Source: Anaerolineae bacterium UTCFX1 (GTDB taxonomy: Bacteria > Chloroflexota > Anaerolineae > Anaerolineales > Villigracilaceae). From it: 64,000 nt of DNA. The DNA lies in assembly GCA_002050275.1 (NCBI GenBank), contig MWTB01000002.1, positions 41,176 through 105,175 on the forward strand, given 5' to 3'. Each line of letters opens with the position of its first letter. Position 1 is the first letter of the stretch. A program made the translations under genes and the position numbers. The notes under the pieces were generated by a model. It did no database searches. It had not been told where the DNA came from and was given only the letters and a program-made list of their open reading frames with translations. Below are positions 8,825 through 16,953 of the stretch, in pieces.

Positions 8825-8850
8825 CTGCATATCATGCGGAGAGTGCGACA

Positions 8851-9792
8851 TTGACTAAACTGTTTTTTGCGACAGATATTCATGGCTCGGATATTTGTTG
8901 GAATAAATTCTTGAACGCGGGAAAATTCTACGAGGCGGATGTATTAATTCTAGGCGGCGATATCACCGGCAAGGCGGTTGTGCCGTTTATTCATCAAGGC
9001 GGGGAACGGTACATAGGCGCATTGCTGGAGCAAGAGTTCCTGCTGACTACCGCGGAGGAGCTTGCGGATATGAAAAAGCGCGTGCGCAGTCGCGGTTATT
9101 ATCCGTATCTGACCAATCCCGATGAAATCGCCGAATTGGAAAAAGACCCGCGTCGCGTAACGGAAATCTTCAACGCCGAAGTGTTGAAGATTGTTCAGCA
9201 ATGGATGGAGATCGCCGAGAAGAAATTGAGCGGCACAGATATGAAAGTCTATTGTTCGCCCGGCAACGACGACATGGACGCTGTGGACGATATTATCCGC
9301 GCATCGAAGCGGGTCATTTTAGTTGAAGGGTTGGTCACACAGCTAGACGACCATCATGAAATGATCGCTTCCGGCTGGAGTAATCGAACGCCTTGGAATA
9401 CGCATCGCGAAGAGGACGAAGAGCGGCTCAAGATCCGCTATGAGACGATGATCTCTCAATTAAAGAATCGGGAGAATGCGATCTTTAATGTCCATGTGCC
9501 GCCGTATAAATCTGGTTTGGATGAAGCGCCTGAACTGGATAAGAATTTGCGCCCGGTATTAGCGGGGCAGGCGCTTAAACCGGTTGGCTCGACGGCGTTG
9601 CGCGAGACGATTGAACGCTATCAGCCATTGCTGGGTTTGCACGGACATATTCACGAAGGGCGCGGAGCGACGCGAATCGGAAAGACGCTGTGCCTTAATC
9701 CGGGTTCCATGTACGAGCAAGGCGTACTGTTGGGGACAATTGTAAAACTTGGAAAGAATAAGATCGAAAATTACGTATTAACTTCAGGATAA
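8851..9792 (+). CDS. Calcineurin-like metallophosphoesterase
   Basis: 313 residues from TTG 8851, chosen because GGAGAG lies 8 bases upstream and homology-like sequence starts directly (TKLFFATDIHGSD). The upstream part of the same open frame only overlaps asnS out of frame. Metal-binding motifs in family order: D-x-H (ATDIHG), GGDITG, a GNDD box in place of the usual GNHD/E, a lone His in NVHVPPYKSG, and GHIHEG near the C-terminus. It probably hydrolyses a phosphoester or cyclic nucleotide in the cytoplasm; the substrate is unknown. The GND box variant keeps Asn and is seen in part of the superfamily. Confidence 0.85.
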   Translation: MTKLFFATDIHGSDICWNKFLNAGKFYEADVLILGGDITGKAVVPFIHQGGERYIGALLEQEFLLTTAEELADMKKRVRSRGYYPYLTNPDEIAELEKDPRRVTEIFNAEVLKIVQQWMEIAEKKLSGTDMKVYCSPGNDDMDAVDDIIRASKRVILVEGLVTQLDDHHEMIASGWSNRTPWNTHREEDEERLKIRYETMISQLKNRENAIFNVHVPPYKSGLDEAPELDKNLRPVLAGQALKPVGSTALRETIERYQPLLGLHGHIHEGRGATRIGKTLCLNPGSMYEQGVLLGTIVKLGKNKIENYVLTSG

Positions 9793-9878
9793 CTTTACGA
9801 ATGTTTATGGGTTGTAATGAGCGTCGCTGATATAACGCGGCGATGTTTGTTTATTTTCAATGTTGAGGAGATGGCGTA

Positions 9879-11504
9879 ATGAGCAGTTTGTTTGTCCGTA
9901 AGGCAACCGGCATGGTGCGTTCGTGGTCGGTCTTTGACGCGTTCGTCTATGCGTTTTTTTCGATCAATCTGATAACTCTGGGGCTGTATAGTTTTAGTCA
10001 GATGTATTATTTTGAAGGAGGCATGGTCAATGCGTTGATCGTCAGCGCAGTGTTCATCTTTTTCGAAGTGATTGTATACGCCAGCATGATCGCTATTATG
10101 CCGCGTTCGGGCGGAGATTATGTTTGGCAGAGTCGTATCCTCGGCGGCGCGGTGGGTTTCATCCTTGCGGTGACCGGCTGGTGGTTTATTCTGTGGCTGT
10201 GGGTCCCGTTGTACGGTGATATGTTCCGACATATCGTACTTGTGCCGATCTTAGGAATCTTGGGCGCGCAGAACCTAGCGCTGTGGTTTGCAGAAACGCA
10301 AAACGGCGTCTTTGCGTCGGCGTTGATCACGCTGGCGATCGTGAGTGGATTCATCACGCTTGGCATGAAGACGTATGCGCGCATTCAAAAATTCTCGTTC
10401 TACGGCGGAATGATCGGTTTGGCGCTGGTGATAATCCTGTTCCTGACCGGCTCTCATGAAGCGTTCAAAGCGGGGCTAGACGCTAACGCGACGGCGTTAT
10501 TCGGCGCGGCGCCCGGCGTGTATGACGCTACTATTGAAATTGGCGCGGCGAGCGCGACCACTCCGTTGGTAGGAGGCGGTATCGGTTTAGGCGTATTTCT
10601 CGTCCTTCCATATTTGGTTTTCTTTAATTTATGGCCCAATTGGGGCGCTACCTTATATGGCGAAGTGCGCGGCGCGACGGATTTCAAGCGCAACGTGGCT
10701 GGCATGGGCTGGGCGTTGGGCGTGACGACCCTGCTCGGAATTGGATTGTTGTTCGCGATCGCTAAAACCGTCGGTTGGGATTTTTATGTACAATCTGGCG
10801 CGGCGTGGTGGAATTACGCATGGGGCTATACCGATGTCGCGCCGGCTTTGCCTGTTTGGCCCTATCCTGCGCTGCTTGCGGCTTTCCTGGTCCCCAACCG
10901 ACTTATTCAATTAATCGTCGTGGGCTTGATGAGTCTGTGGTGGTTCGGTTGGTGCGGAACAGTGTTCCTCTCCTCTACGCGCGTGATCTTTGCCGCCGCG
11001 TTTGACCGTTTGCTTCCGGAGAAGGTGGCGGAAGTCAATGAGAAAACAGGCACGCCGGTCTACGCACTCTTGCTGATGGTCGTCCCTTCGGTCGTGGTCG
11101 CGTATCTCTTCTCATATAATATTGCGAACTTTGCATCGCTGACTCTGTGCTCGACGCTGGTGATCGCAGTAACATTCCTCGGCACGACAATCTCGGCGAC
11201 CATCCTTCCGTACACAAAGCCGGATCTGTACAACGCTTCGCCGGTCGCTAAATACAAGGTCTTGGGCGTGCCGTTGATCACAGTGGCGGGCGTAATCTTT
11301 GGCGGTTTCCTCGTCTTCCTGTTGTATCAATGGATCATTGACCCGAACGGACTCTATGGCATTGGTCTTCAGAATACGAGCTCGATCGTCTATATGCTGT
11401 CTATGTACGCACTGGCAGCGGTAGTTTATTTCGGCTTCAAGATTGCACGCAGAAAACAAGGCATTGATCTCGATAAAGTTCATGCGGAGATTCCTGTAGA
11501 GTAG
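9879..11504 (+). CDS. APC-superfamily amino acid permease-like transporter
   Basis: 541 residues with about 12-13 hydrophobic helices. The N-terminus (WSVFDAFVYAFFSINLITLG) and the MPRSGGDYVWQSR segment after TM2 are typical of amino acid-polyamine-organocation permeases, in which a PRSGGxY motif follows the second helix. The C-terminal 40 residues are cytoplasmic and charged. An unusually long loop rich in small residues sits around residues 200-235. Start ATG 9879 has GAGGAGATGG upstream. The substrate cannot be named. It appears to be a single-gene unit between the phosphoesterase and the nucleotidyltransferase-like gene. Confidence 0.85.
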   Translation: MSSLFVRKATGMVRSWSVFDAFVYAFFSINLITLGLYSFSQMYYFEGGMVNALIVSAVFIFFEVIVYASMIAIMPRSGGDYVWQSRILGGAVGFILAVTGWWFILWLWVPLYGDMFRHIVLVPILGILGAQNLALWFAETQNGVFASALITLAIVSGFITLGMKTYARIQKFSFYGGMIGLALVIILFLTGSHEAFKAGLDANATALFGAAPGVYDATIEIGAASATTPLVGGGIGLGVFLVLPYLVFFNLWPNWGATLYGEVRGATDFKRNVAGMGWALGVTTLLGIGLLFAIAKTVGWDFYVQSGAAWWNYAWGYTDVAPALPVWPYPALLAAFLVPNRLIQLIVVGLMSLWWFGWCGTVFLSSTRVIFAAAFDRLLPEKVAEVNEKTGTPVYALLLMVVPSVVVAYLFSYNIANFASLTLCSTLVIAVTFLGTTISATILPYTKPDLYNASPVAKYKVLGVPLITVAGVIFGGFLVFLLYQWIIDPNGLYGIGLQNTSSIVYMLSMYALAAVVYFGFKIARRKQGIDLDKVHAEIPVE

Positions 11505-11540
11505 CGCGTTTACGCCTCTGAAAACGAAAGAAGCGGTAAA

Positions 11541-11580
11541 ATAGGCGGTCGGCGGAAGCAACATACAACCGGCCGCCTAT
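11541..11580. repeat. Inverted repeat directly before a start codon
   Basis: ATAGGCGGTCGG (11541-11552) is complementary, with one wobble, to CCGGCCGCCTAT (11569-11580) around a 16-base loop. It ends one base before the ATG at 11582. It may end transcription of the permease gene or sequester the start of the next gene. No T run follows. Confidence 0.6.
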
Positions 11581-11581
11581 T

Positions 11582-12337
11582 ATGACATCAATGCAAACAA
11601 ACATTTTCGATGAAATGAAGCGCTTGGTTGCCGCCGCGAACGAACGCGCCTTGTTGTTGCGCGCGCTTGGCGGGCTGGCGGTGCGAGTGCATCTTACATC
11701 GGACCACCCGGTCTTTGTGCGCGAATACGGCGATCTCGACTTTGCGATCGGCGCCGAACAGCGTCGCAACTTGGAAGAGTTTATGCCCTCTATGGGATAT
11801 TCTGCGTACAAGCAATTTAATCTGCTCAACGGCGCGACGCGGCAAATCTACAGCCACGATCAAATGGAAATCAAAGTGGATATTTTTGTGGGAGCATTCG
11901 AGATGTGTCACAAAATTCCATTAGAGGGGCGGCTGCACTTGCATCCGGTCACGATTCCGCTGGCGGAGTTGTTGCTGACGAAGGCGCAGATCGCCGAACT
12001 TAACCGCAAAGACGCGCTTGATATTGCCTCGTTGTTATTATGCGTAGAGACCGGTTTGGACGATCGTGAAAAGATTAATATTCTGCGCATCGCCCAATTG
12101 TGCGGGCAGGATTGGGGGTTGTACAAAACGACTTCCATCAACTTGAAACGCGTAGCGGAGGTTGCCAGCGAAGAGTCGTTGCCGCTCACTGAAGCGGAGC
12201 GTAGTTTGGTACAGAAGCGCATCGCTGAAATTCAACGCGCGTTCGAAACCATGCCCAAATCTGTTCAATGGAAATTACGCGATAAGGTTGGCACGCGCGT
12301 TCGCTGGTACGCCGAAGTGGAAGAAGTAGCTCGTTAG
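11582..12337 (+). CDS. AbiEii/MNT-like nucleotidyltransferase-fold protein
   Basis: 251 residues. The N-terminal 110 residues fit a minimal nucleotidyltransferase: a GG segment (RALGGLAVRVH), the paired acids of YGDLDFAIG, and a third acidic strand (MEIKVDIFVG). The middle has the KAQIAELNRKDALDIASLL helix typical of the AbiEii/AbiGii-type group, in which Lys-Asp pairs contact substrate. The C-terminus is helical and charged. Toxins of this group usually sit beside an antitoxin gene, but none is seen here, so it may be a housekeeping or orphan member. ATG 11582 or 11591 (Met4) could be the start. Both lack a ribosome site because a hairpin occupies 11541-11580. Confidence 0.65.
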   Translation: MTSMQTNIFDEMKRLVAAANERALLLRALGGLAVRVHLTSDHPVFVREYGDLDFAIGAEQRRNLEEFMPSMGYSAYKQFNLLNGATRQIYSHDQMEIKVDIFVGAFEMCHKIPLEGRLHLHPVTIPLAELLLTKAQIAELNRKDALDIASLLLCVETGLDDREKINILRIAQLCGQDWGLYKTTSINLKRVAEVASEESLPLTEAERSLVQKRIAEIQRAFETMPKSVQWKLRDKVGTRVRWYAEVEEVAR

Positions 12338-12347
12338 GAATACCCGT

Positions 12348-13631
12348 ATGTCGCTTGATGCCGCCCATTGGCCCTATCTGCAAACTCTCACTCGCTTATC
12401 GTTGGCGTTAGCCATCGGACTCTTCATCGGAATTGAGCGCGAACGGCGGGGGAAAGACGCCGGGTTGAGGACCTTTAGCTTTGCCGCTTTGATTGGCGGA
12501 CTGGGCGGCTTGCTCGGCGAGAAATATGCGTTGCTGAGCATTATCATGTTGGGCGTGCTGGTCGTCTTTTTGAATATCCACGCCTTCTATCTGGAGCATG
12601 GATCGGAATTGACTACCTCAGCCGCGCTGCTGATCACCGGTTTCATTGGAATTTTATGCGGTCAAGGACATACGCTTACGCCCGCCGCCGTAGGTATCTT
12701 AACCGCCGCACTCTTGGCGTGGAAGGGACCGCTGGTGATCTTCAGCGATAAATTGAGCGAGATGGAATTGCGTTCGGCGATCTTGCTCGCCATCATCGGT
12801 TTCGTGATCTATCCATTGCTGCCCAACGAATATGTGGACCGCTGGAATTTGTTTAACCCTAGCGATGCGTGGATCAGCATTATCGCAATCGCGGGTATCG
12901 GCTTCTTAAACTATATTTTCCTGCGCATCTTCAGCTCGCAAGGGTTGTATCTCGGCGCCGTGTTTGGCGGATTGGTTAACAGCACGGCGACGATCGCTGA
13001 AATGTCTTCGCGCGTGAACGAAGCCGGGACGCCGTCTCGAATTACTACGCTGTCAAGCCTTATTAATGTTTCGATGTTCACGCGGAACATGGTTCTTGCT
13101 GCTATCTTTGCGCCCATGTCGTTGACGGCGACCTTGCTTCCGTTGCTTGCCATGTCGTGCATGGCGGGAGTTTGGATGTGGCACGATCACCGAGCCGAAA
13201 AGCGTTATGGCGAAACGGAAACTCCCATCCAATTGACCTCGCCGTTGGAGATTAAGAAAATCCTATCTTTCGGCTTGTTGTTTATCGTTATTCAGGTGAG
13301 CGGCGGTTTGTTCACGCGTCTCTTCGGGAATGCAGGCATGCTTATTACCAGCTTTATAGGCGGTTTAATTAGCAGCGCAAGCACCACCGCCGCCGCCGCG
13401 ACGATGGCAATGCATGGACAGATCACCCCGGCGTTGGCTGGCAACGCAGCCATCATCTCTTCGATGGCGAGCGCAATGATTGACTTTCCCTTTATTTGGA
13501 GAAATATAAAAGAAAAATCTCTCATCCGCTCAGTGACGTGGAAATTAGCGACCGTTCTGCTTGCGGGAGTGATCGCAGTGCTTCTTAATCACTTCCTTCA
13601 CGTCTCTGAACGGATCGTTGCGCTGTTTTGA
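12348..13631 (+). CDS. MgtC/SapB-DUF4010 family membrane protein
   Basis: 427 residues with about 11-12 hydrophobic helices. The N-terminal 130 residues match the MgtC/SapB core, including ALAIGLFIGIERERRG and GLRTFSFAALIGGLGG. The C-terminal 230 residues match the DUF4010 pattern (GLYLGAVFGGLVNSTATIAEM, then a second GLISSASTTAAAATM half). The twofold repeat of the G-G-x-x-S-S/T-A-T-T motif is visible. The role is unknown; MgtC domains are linked to magnesium stress and membrane regulation. It follows the nucleotidyltransferase-like gene after 10 bases and probably shares its transcript. Confidence 0.85.
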   Translation: MSLDAAHWPYLQTLTRLSLALAIGLFIGIERERRGKDAGLRTFSFAALIGGLGGLLGEKYALLSIIMLGVLVVFLNIHAFYLEHGSELTTSAALLITGFIGILCGQGHTLTPAAVGILTAALLAWKGPLVIFSDKLSEMELRSAILLAIIGFVIYPLLPNEYVDRWNLFNPSDAWISIIAIAGIGFLNYIFLRIFSSQGLYLGAVFGGLVNSTATIAEMSSRVNEAGTPSRITTLSSLINVSMFTRNMVLAAIFAPMSLTATLLPLLAMSCMAGVWMWHDHRAEKRYGETETPIQLTSPLEIKKILSFGLLFIVIQVSGGLFTRLFGNAGMLITSFIGGLISSASTTAAAATMAMHGQITPALAGNAAIISSMASAMIDFPFIWRNIKEKSLIRSVTWKLATVLLAGVIAVLLNHFLHVSERIVALF

Positions 13632-13656
13632 ATCGCGCGCTGAGAAAGACGGCGCT

Positions 13657-14310
13657 ATGTTGCGACGAGTCCGAACTATAGCCGGCGTTGTGCTGCTCGC
13701 TGTTTCTGTAAGTTTGTTAATCGGGGGCTTCGCTCCCGCGCGTCGAGAGATTCAGACTCAACGCGTTTCGTTGGCAACCTTTGACTTCCCGCCCCCATTT
13801 ACCGCCGCCCGTTCTGCGTTGCCCGAAGGCTGGACGCTCACGCTTGAGGAGCCTCGTCGCTTACGCGCCGGCGAATCCAGCGTCATCTATTTGATGTTTG
13901 CGCCCGATTCTCAAGGCAACGCCGTATCGCTGGAGGAGCGGGGCATTGTTGTCGAAACTCGATTGGATTTAGCTGGCGCGCAAGTTTCACCGCCGGGCTT
14001 GGTCAGCCAACCATTCGCGCAAGGGAAGCCGGCTTCGTTCTTTTGGAATCTTCATCTGGATACAGTCGGCGTCTATCATGGAACGATCTGGCTGTATTTG
14101 CGCTTTATAGATCGCGCCAGCGGAACGGAAAGCCAGATGGCGCTGTCCGCTCACCCGGTCAAAGTTGAGGCGATAAATTTCTTTGGCTTACCGGGAGATT
14201 TGGCGCGCGCGTTTGGCATTATCGGAACTATCGCGGGAACTCTTCTTAATTTTCCGTTGGCGGGCGATATTTTGCGCCGTTTGATTCGACGCGAGGTGCG
14301 CAGTAAATAG
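13657..14310 (+). CDS. Two-TM extracytoplasmic protein of unknown function
   Basis: 217 residues from ATG 13657; the open frame also allows TTG 13618, which would overlap the previous gene. One N-terminal membrane helix (about residues 8-26, IAGVVLLAVSVSLLIGGF) is followed by about 150 residues that look like an extracytoplasmic beta-sandwich. This domain has LRAGESSVIYLMF and a WNLHLDTVGVYHGTIWLYL strand pair. A second helix near 183-205 returns to a basic C-terminal tail (RRLIRREVRSK). I do not recognise the family. It is transcribed with the preceding membrane gene and lies just upstream of the nuo promoter. Confidence 0.6.
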   Translation: MLRRVRTIAGVVLLAVSVSLLIGGFAPARREIQTQRVSLATFDFPPPFTAARSALPEGWTLTLEEPRRLRAGESSVIYLMFAPDSQGNAVSLEERGIVVETRLDLAGAQVSPPGLVSQPFAQGKPASFFWNLHLDTVGVYHGTIWLYLRFIDRASGTESQMALSAHPVKVEAINFFGLPGDLARAFGIIGTIAGTLLNFPLAGDILRRLIRREVRSK

Positions 14311-14344
14311 GACGAAAATCACTTCTATATACTCTCTTCGTCAT

Positions 14345-14373
14345 TTAGACGCGGCAATTCTTTATGGTACAAT
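14345..14373 (+). promoter_or_regulatory. Promoter of the nuo operon
   Basis: TTAGAC (14345-14350), a 17-base spacer and TACAAT (14368-14373), with TG at the extended -10 position (TGGTACAAT). It stands about 35 bases before the nuoA start codon. Confidence 0.75.
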
Positions 14374-14407
14374 TTTGCCGCTCGTAAAACCTTTTTCAGG
14401 AGATTTC

Positions 14408-14761
14408 ATGAGTTCGTGGGTGTATGTTGGGCTATTTTTTCTTGTCGGCTTAATCATTCCCGCCGGCGCAATTAGCGCGGCGTGGTTATTGCGACCGAGA
14501 AAACCTAACCCGATCAAACAAATGACCTACGAATGCGGCATCGAAACGGTGGGCGATTCCTGGGTGCAGTTCAAAGTTCAGTATTACATCTTTGCGCTAG
14601 TTTTCCTCGTCTTTGATGTGGAGACGGTGTTTCTCTTTCCTTGGGCGGTAAAGTTGGGCTCGCTCGGAATGTTCGCTGTGATCGAAGGGATTATCTTTAT
14701 TCTCATTCTCATCGCCGGGTTGGCGTACGCTTGGCGTAAAGGGATGTTGGAATGGGTGTGA
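14408..14761 (+). CDS. nuoA: NADH-quinone oxidoreductase subunit A
   Basis: 117 residues from ATG 14408, which has AGGAGA upstream; the open frame extends 11 residues further without support. Three membrane helices. The family markers are visible: a TYECG motif in the first loop (residues 47-51) and FDVETVFLFPWA (about 76-87), whose acidic residues line the quinone/E-channel region. NuoA is a membrane-arm subunit of complex I next to NuoH and NuoJ. It is the first gene of the cluster and is separated from nuoH by a strong hairpin. nuoB, nuoC, nuoD and nuoI, which usually follow, are absent here. Confidence 0.95.
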   Translation: MSSWVYVGLFFLVGLIIPAGAISAAWLLRPRKPNPIKQMTYECGIETVGDSWVQFKVQYYIFALVFLVFDVETVFLFPWAVKLGSLGMFAVIEGIIFILILIAGLAYAWRKGMLEWV

Positions 14762-14778
14762 ATTTCATGATGTTACAG

Positions 14779-14824
14779 GTAAAGGCTGAATTGGGCGACC
14801 TATTCAGCCTTTACTTTGTCTCTT
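14779..14824 (+). terminator. Perfect hairpin between nuoA and nuoH
   Basis: GTAAAGGCTGAAT (14779-14791) pairs perfectly with ATTCAGCCTTTAC (14802-14814) around a 10-base loop, then TTTGTCTCTT. The 13-base-pair stem is strong but the T tract is broken. It may act as a partial terminator or an mRNA-stabilising processing site inside the operon. Confidence 0.6.
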
Positions 14825-14869
14825 GAAGTTGCGTGTCTGTCGTGAGATCGCGAAAAAGATTTTGGAGCA

Positions 14870-16063
14870 ATGATGGATTTTCTTAAAGACCCTCTGCAAA
14901 TTGCGGCAAATTGGTTGTTTGGAATTCTTGCCGGCTGGGGCGTTGCTGATCTCTGGGCGCAAGTCTTGATCGGATTCCTCGGTATTTTCCTGCTGATTGC
15001 GCTGCTTATGGTAGTGGATATTTTGCTGGTATGGGTTGAGCGTAAGGTAGTCTCGCGCTTTCAATCTCGCATTGGCCCGAATCGCGTCGGGCCGTTCGGG
15101 CTAATTCAGCCGTTTGCCGATATTATCAAGCTCCTGATTAAAGAAGATACCACGCCCGAAGGAGCGGATAGAGCGTTGTACAACCTCGCGCCCGTGCTTT
15201 CGATGATGTCTGTGCTGATCTTGTGGGCGGTGGTGCCGCTCGCTCCTACGATCCTCGGCGTAGATTTGAATATCGGCGTGTTGTATATCATTGGGGCGGG
15301 CGCGATCGGTACGCTTTCGATCATTATGGCGGGATGGTCGTCGAACAATAAGTACTCGCTCTTGGGCGCGTTCCGTGAAGTGGCGGTAATGCTTTCGTTC
15401 GAGATCCCGATGTTGACCATGATGCTGATCCCGACGATCTTCGCTGGCTCGATGGGCATCGCCGCGATCACGCAGGCGCAAGATGTTTGGTTTTTCTTTC
15501 TCGCGCCTTTAGCGGTGATCATCTTCCTGATTGCCGCAATCGCTGAACTCGGACGCGCGCCGTTTGATATGGGCGAAGCCGAATCGGAATTGATCTCTGG
15601 GTATAACATCGAGTATTCAGGGATGAAATTTGGCATGTTCTATGCGGGCGAACTCTTGCATGCGTTCACGTTCGGCAGTTTTTGGGCGATTCTGTTTTTC
15701 GGCGGATACCGCTTCTTTGGTTTGGAGAAAGTGAGCGCGTTTTTGGCGATCGCTGTTTTGCTCTTCAAGGCGTTCATTGGTTACTGGATCATCATGTGGG
15801 TGAAGTACACGTTGCTTCGTATACGCATTGACCATATGTTGATTTTCAACTGGAAGTTCCTTACGCCCGTCGCTTTTACGTTGCTTATGGTAACCGCCTT
15901 TATGAATGCGTTGCTTGCCGCGTCTCCGACCTGGCTCTATGTTGGCGGCATGTTCCTTTCGAACGTCCTTGTTGCGTGGATTTCGTTGGAGCTGGCGCGT
16001 TTCGCGGCGCATAAAGAACGCGAAAAAACAGAAAACACGCTGACGGCGGATGCGCGCCGCTAA
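14870..16063 (+). CDS. nuoH: NADH-quinone oxidoreductase subunit H
   Basis: 397 residues, somewhat longer than E. coli NuoH, with eight or nine membrane helices. Both family signatures are present: WVERKVVSRFQSRIGPNRVG with GPFGLIQPFADIIKLL after it, and RAPFDMGEAESELISGYNIE followed by YSGMKFGMF. Their charged residues form the quinone chamber and E-channel at the junction with the peripheral arm. NuoH needs NuoB, NuoD and NuoI to make a quinone site, so those genes must be elsewhere in the genome if the complex is functional. ATG 14870 and ATG 14873 are adjacent starts after TTGGAGCA. Confidence 0.96.
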   Translation: MMDFLKDPLQIAANWLFGILAGWGVADLWAQVLIGFLGIFLLIALLMVVDILLVWVERKVVSRFQSRIGPNRVGPFGLIQPFADIIKLLIKEDTTPEGADRALYNLAPVLSMMSVLILWAVVPLAPTILGVDLNIGVLYIIGAGAIGTLSIIMAGWSSNNKYSLLGAFREVAVMLSFEIPMLTMMLIPTIFAGSMGIAAITQAQDVWFFFLAPLAVIIFLIAAIAELGRAPFDMGEAESELISGYNIEYSGMKFGMFYAGELLHAFTFGSFWAILFFGGYRFFGLEKVSAFLAIAVLLFKAFIGYWIIMWVKYTLLRIRIDHMLIFNWKFLTPVAFTLLMVTAFMNALLAASPTWLYVGGMFLSNVLVAWISLELARFAAHKEREKTENTLTADARR

Positions 16064-16094
16064 CTCTCCGAATCTTTGCAGGGAGAATGCTTTT

Positions 16095-16604
16095 ATGACT
16101 GTTGATCAAATTATCTTTCTCATCGCCGCCGCTAGTACGCTTTTTGCGGCGTTTAGCGTAGTGACGACAGGGAATCTTATCCGCGCCGCATTTTGGCTGA
16201 TTGGCGCGTTGTTTGGCGTTGCGGTAATCTTTGCGATCCTCCATGCCAGTTTTCTGGCTGTTGTGCAGGTAGTGGTATACGTGGGCGCTATTGCCATTCT
16301 GTTTATCTTTGCGGTGATGTTGACGCGCAAAGATATGCGCGATCAAGGCGCGCAGTTAAATCGAAATTGGAAGTTTGGCGCATTTTTGTCGGCGCTTGTG
16401 TTTGCAGGGCTGTTCTTCCTTCTGCGGGGATGGGGCGGCGTCTCGAAAACTGCGGCAGCCTTCCCGTCGGATTTTGATGCGGTGGCGGAATTGGGGGGGG
16501 CGCTTGTCTCGCCCGACGCTTACGTCCTGCCGTTTGAAGTCGCATCCGTATTATTAGTCGCCGCGTTGGTTGGCGCTGTGTATGTTGCGTATAACCACAA
16601 ATAG
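16095..16604 (+). CDS. nuoJ: NADH-quinone oxidoreductase subunit J
   Basis: 169 residues from ATG 16095, supported by AGGGAG upstream; the open frame starts earlier inside nuoH. Five hydrophobic helices. TM3 carries the VVYVGAIAILFIFAVML segment typical of NuoJ, with the Tyr-Val-Gly pi-bulge region important for proton transfer. The loop before the last helix contains a run of eight G (16493-16500) that encodes Leu-Gly-Gly-Ala. The gene ends 8 bases before nuoK. Confidence 0.95.
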   Translation: MTVDQIIFLIAAASTLFAAFSVVTTGNLIRAAFWLIGALFGVAVIFAILHASFLAVVQVVVYVGAIAILFIFAVMLTRKDMRDQGAQLNRNWKFGAFLSALVFAGLFFLLRGWGGVSKTAAAFPSDFDAVAELGGALVSPDAYVLPFEVASVLLVAALVGAVYVAYNHK

Positions 16605-16612
16605 GAGATGCG

Positions 16613-16921
16613 ATGATTCCTTTGTCATGGTATTTGATTTTTTCGGCGGCATTATTTAGCATCGGTTTGTTTGGCGTGTTGACGCGGCGAAACCTGATTG
16701 CTATTTTGCTCGGCGTAGAGTTGATGTTGAACGCGGTGAATGTCAATTTGGTTGCATTTTGGCGCTACGGTGATGTTCATAACATCGCTGGGCAGGCGTT
16801 TGCGATCATTGTCTTTGCCGTCGCCGCCGCGGAAGTGTCGGTAGGGTTGGCGTTAGTGATCTCGGTCTATCGCAAACGCAATACGGTTATTGCGGATGAA
16901 ATTGATATATTGAAGTGGTGA
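16613..16921 (+). CDS. nuoK: NADH-quinone oxidoreductase subunit K
   Basis: 102 residues, three membrane helices, normal NuoK length. The two functional membrane glutamates are visible: GVELMLNAVNVN (TM2, equivalent to E. coli Glu36) and AAAEVSVGLALV (TM3, equivalent to Glu72). It is Mrp antiporter MrpC-like and links NuoJ to NuoN in the membrane arm. Start ATG 16613 follows AGGAGATGCG. Only one nuoK is present, although nuoM is doubled. Confidence 0.96.
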   Translation: MIPLSWYLIFSAALFSIGLFGVLTRRNLIAILLGVELMLNAVNVNLVAFWRYGDVHNIAGQAFAIIVFAVAAAEVSVGLALVISVYRKRNTVIADEIDILKW

Positions 16922-16953
16922 GGCGCGACACATAACCCGCTACAAGGATCTTT

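Noticed and set aside
8437-8850. N-terminal extension of the metallophosphoesterase frame
   Set aside because: It lies out of frame over asnS and has no phosphoesterase-like sequence. The family motif begins right after TTG 8851.
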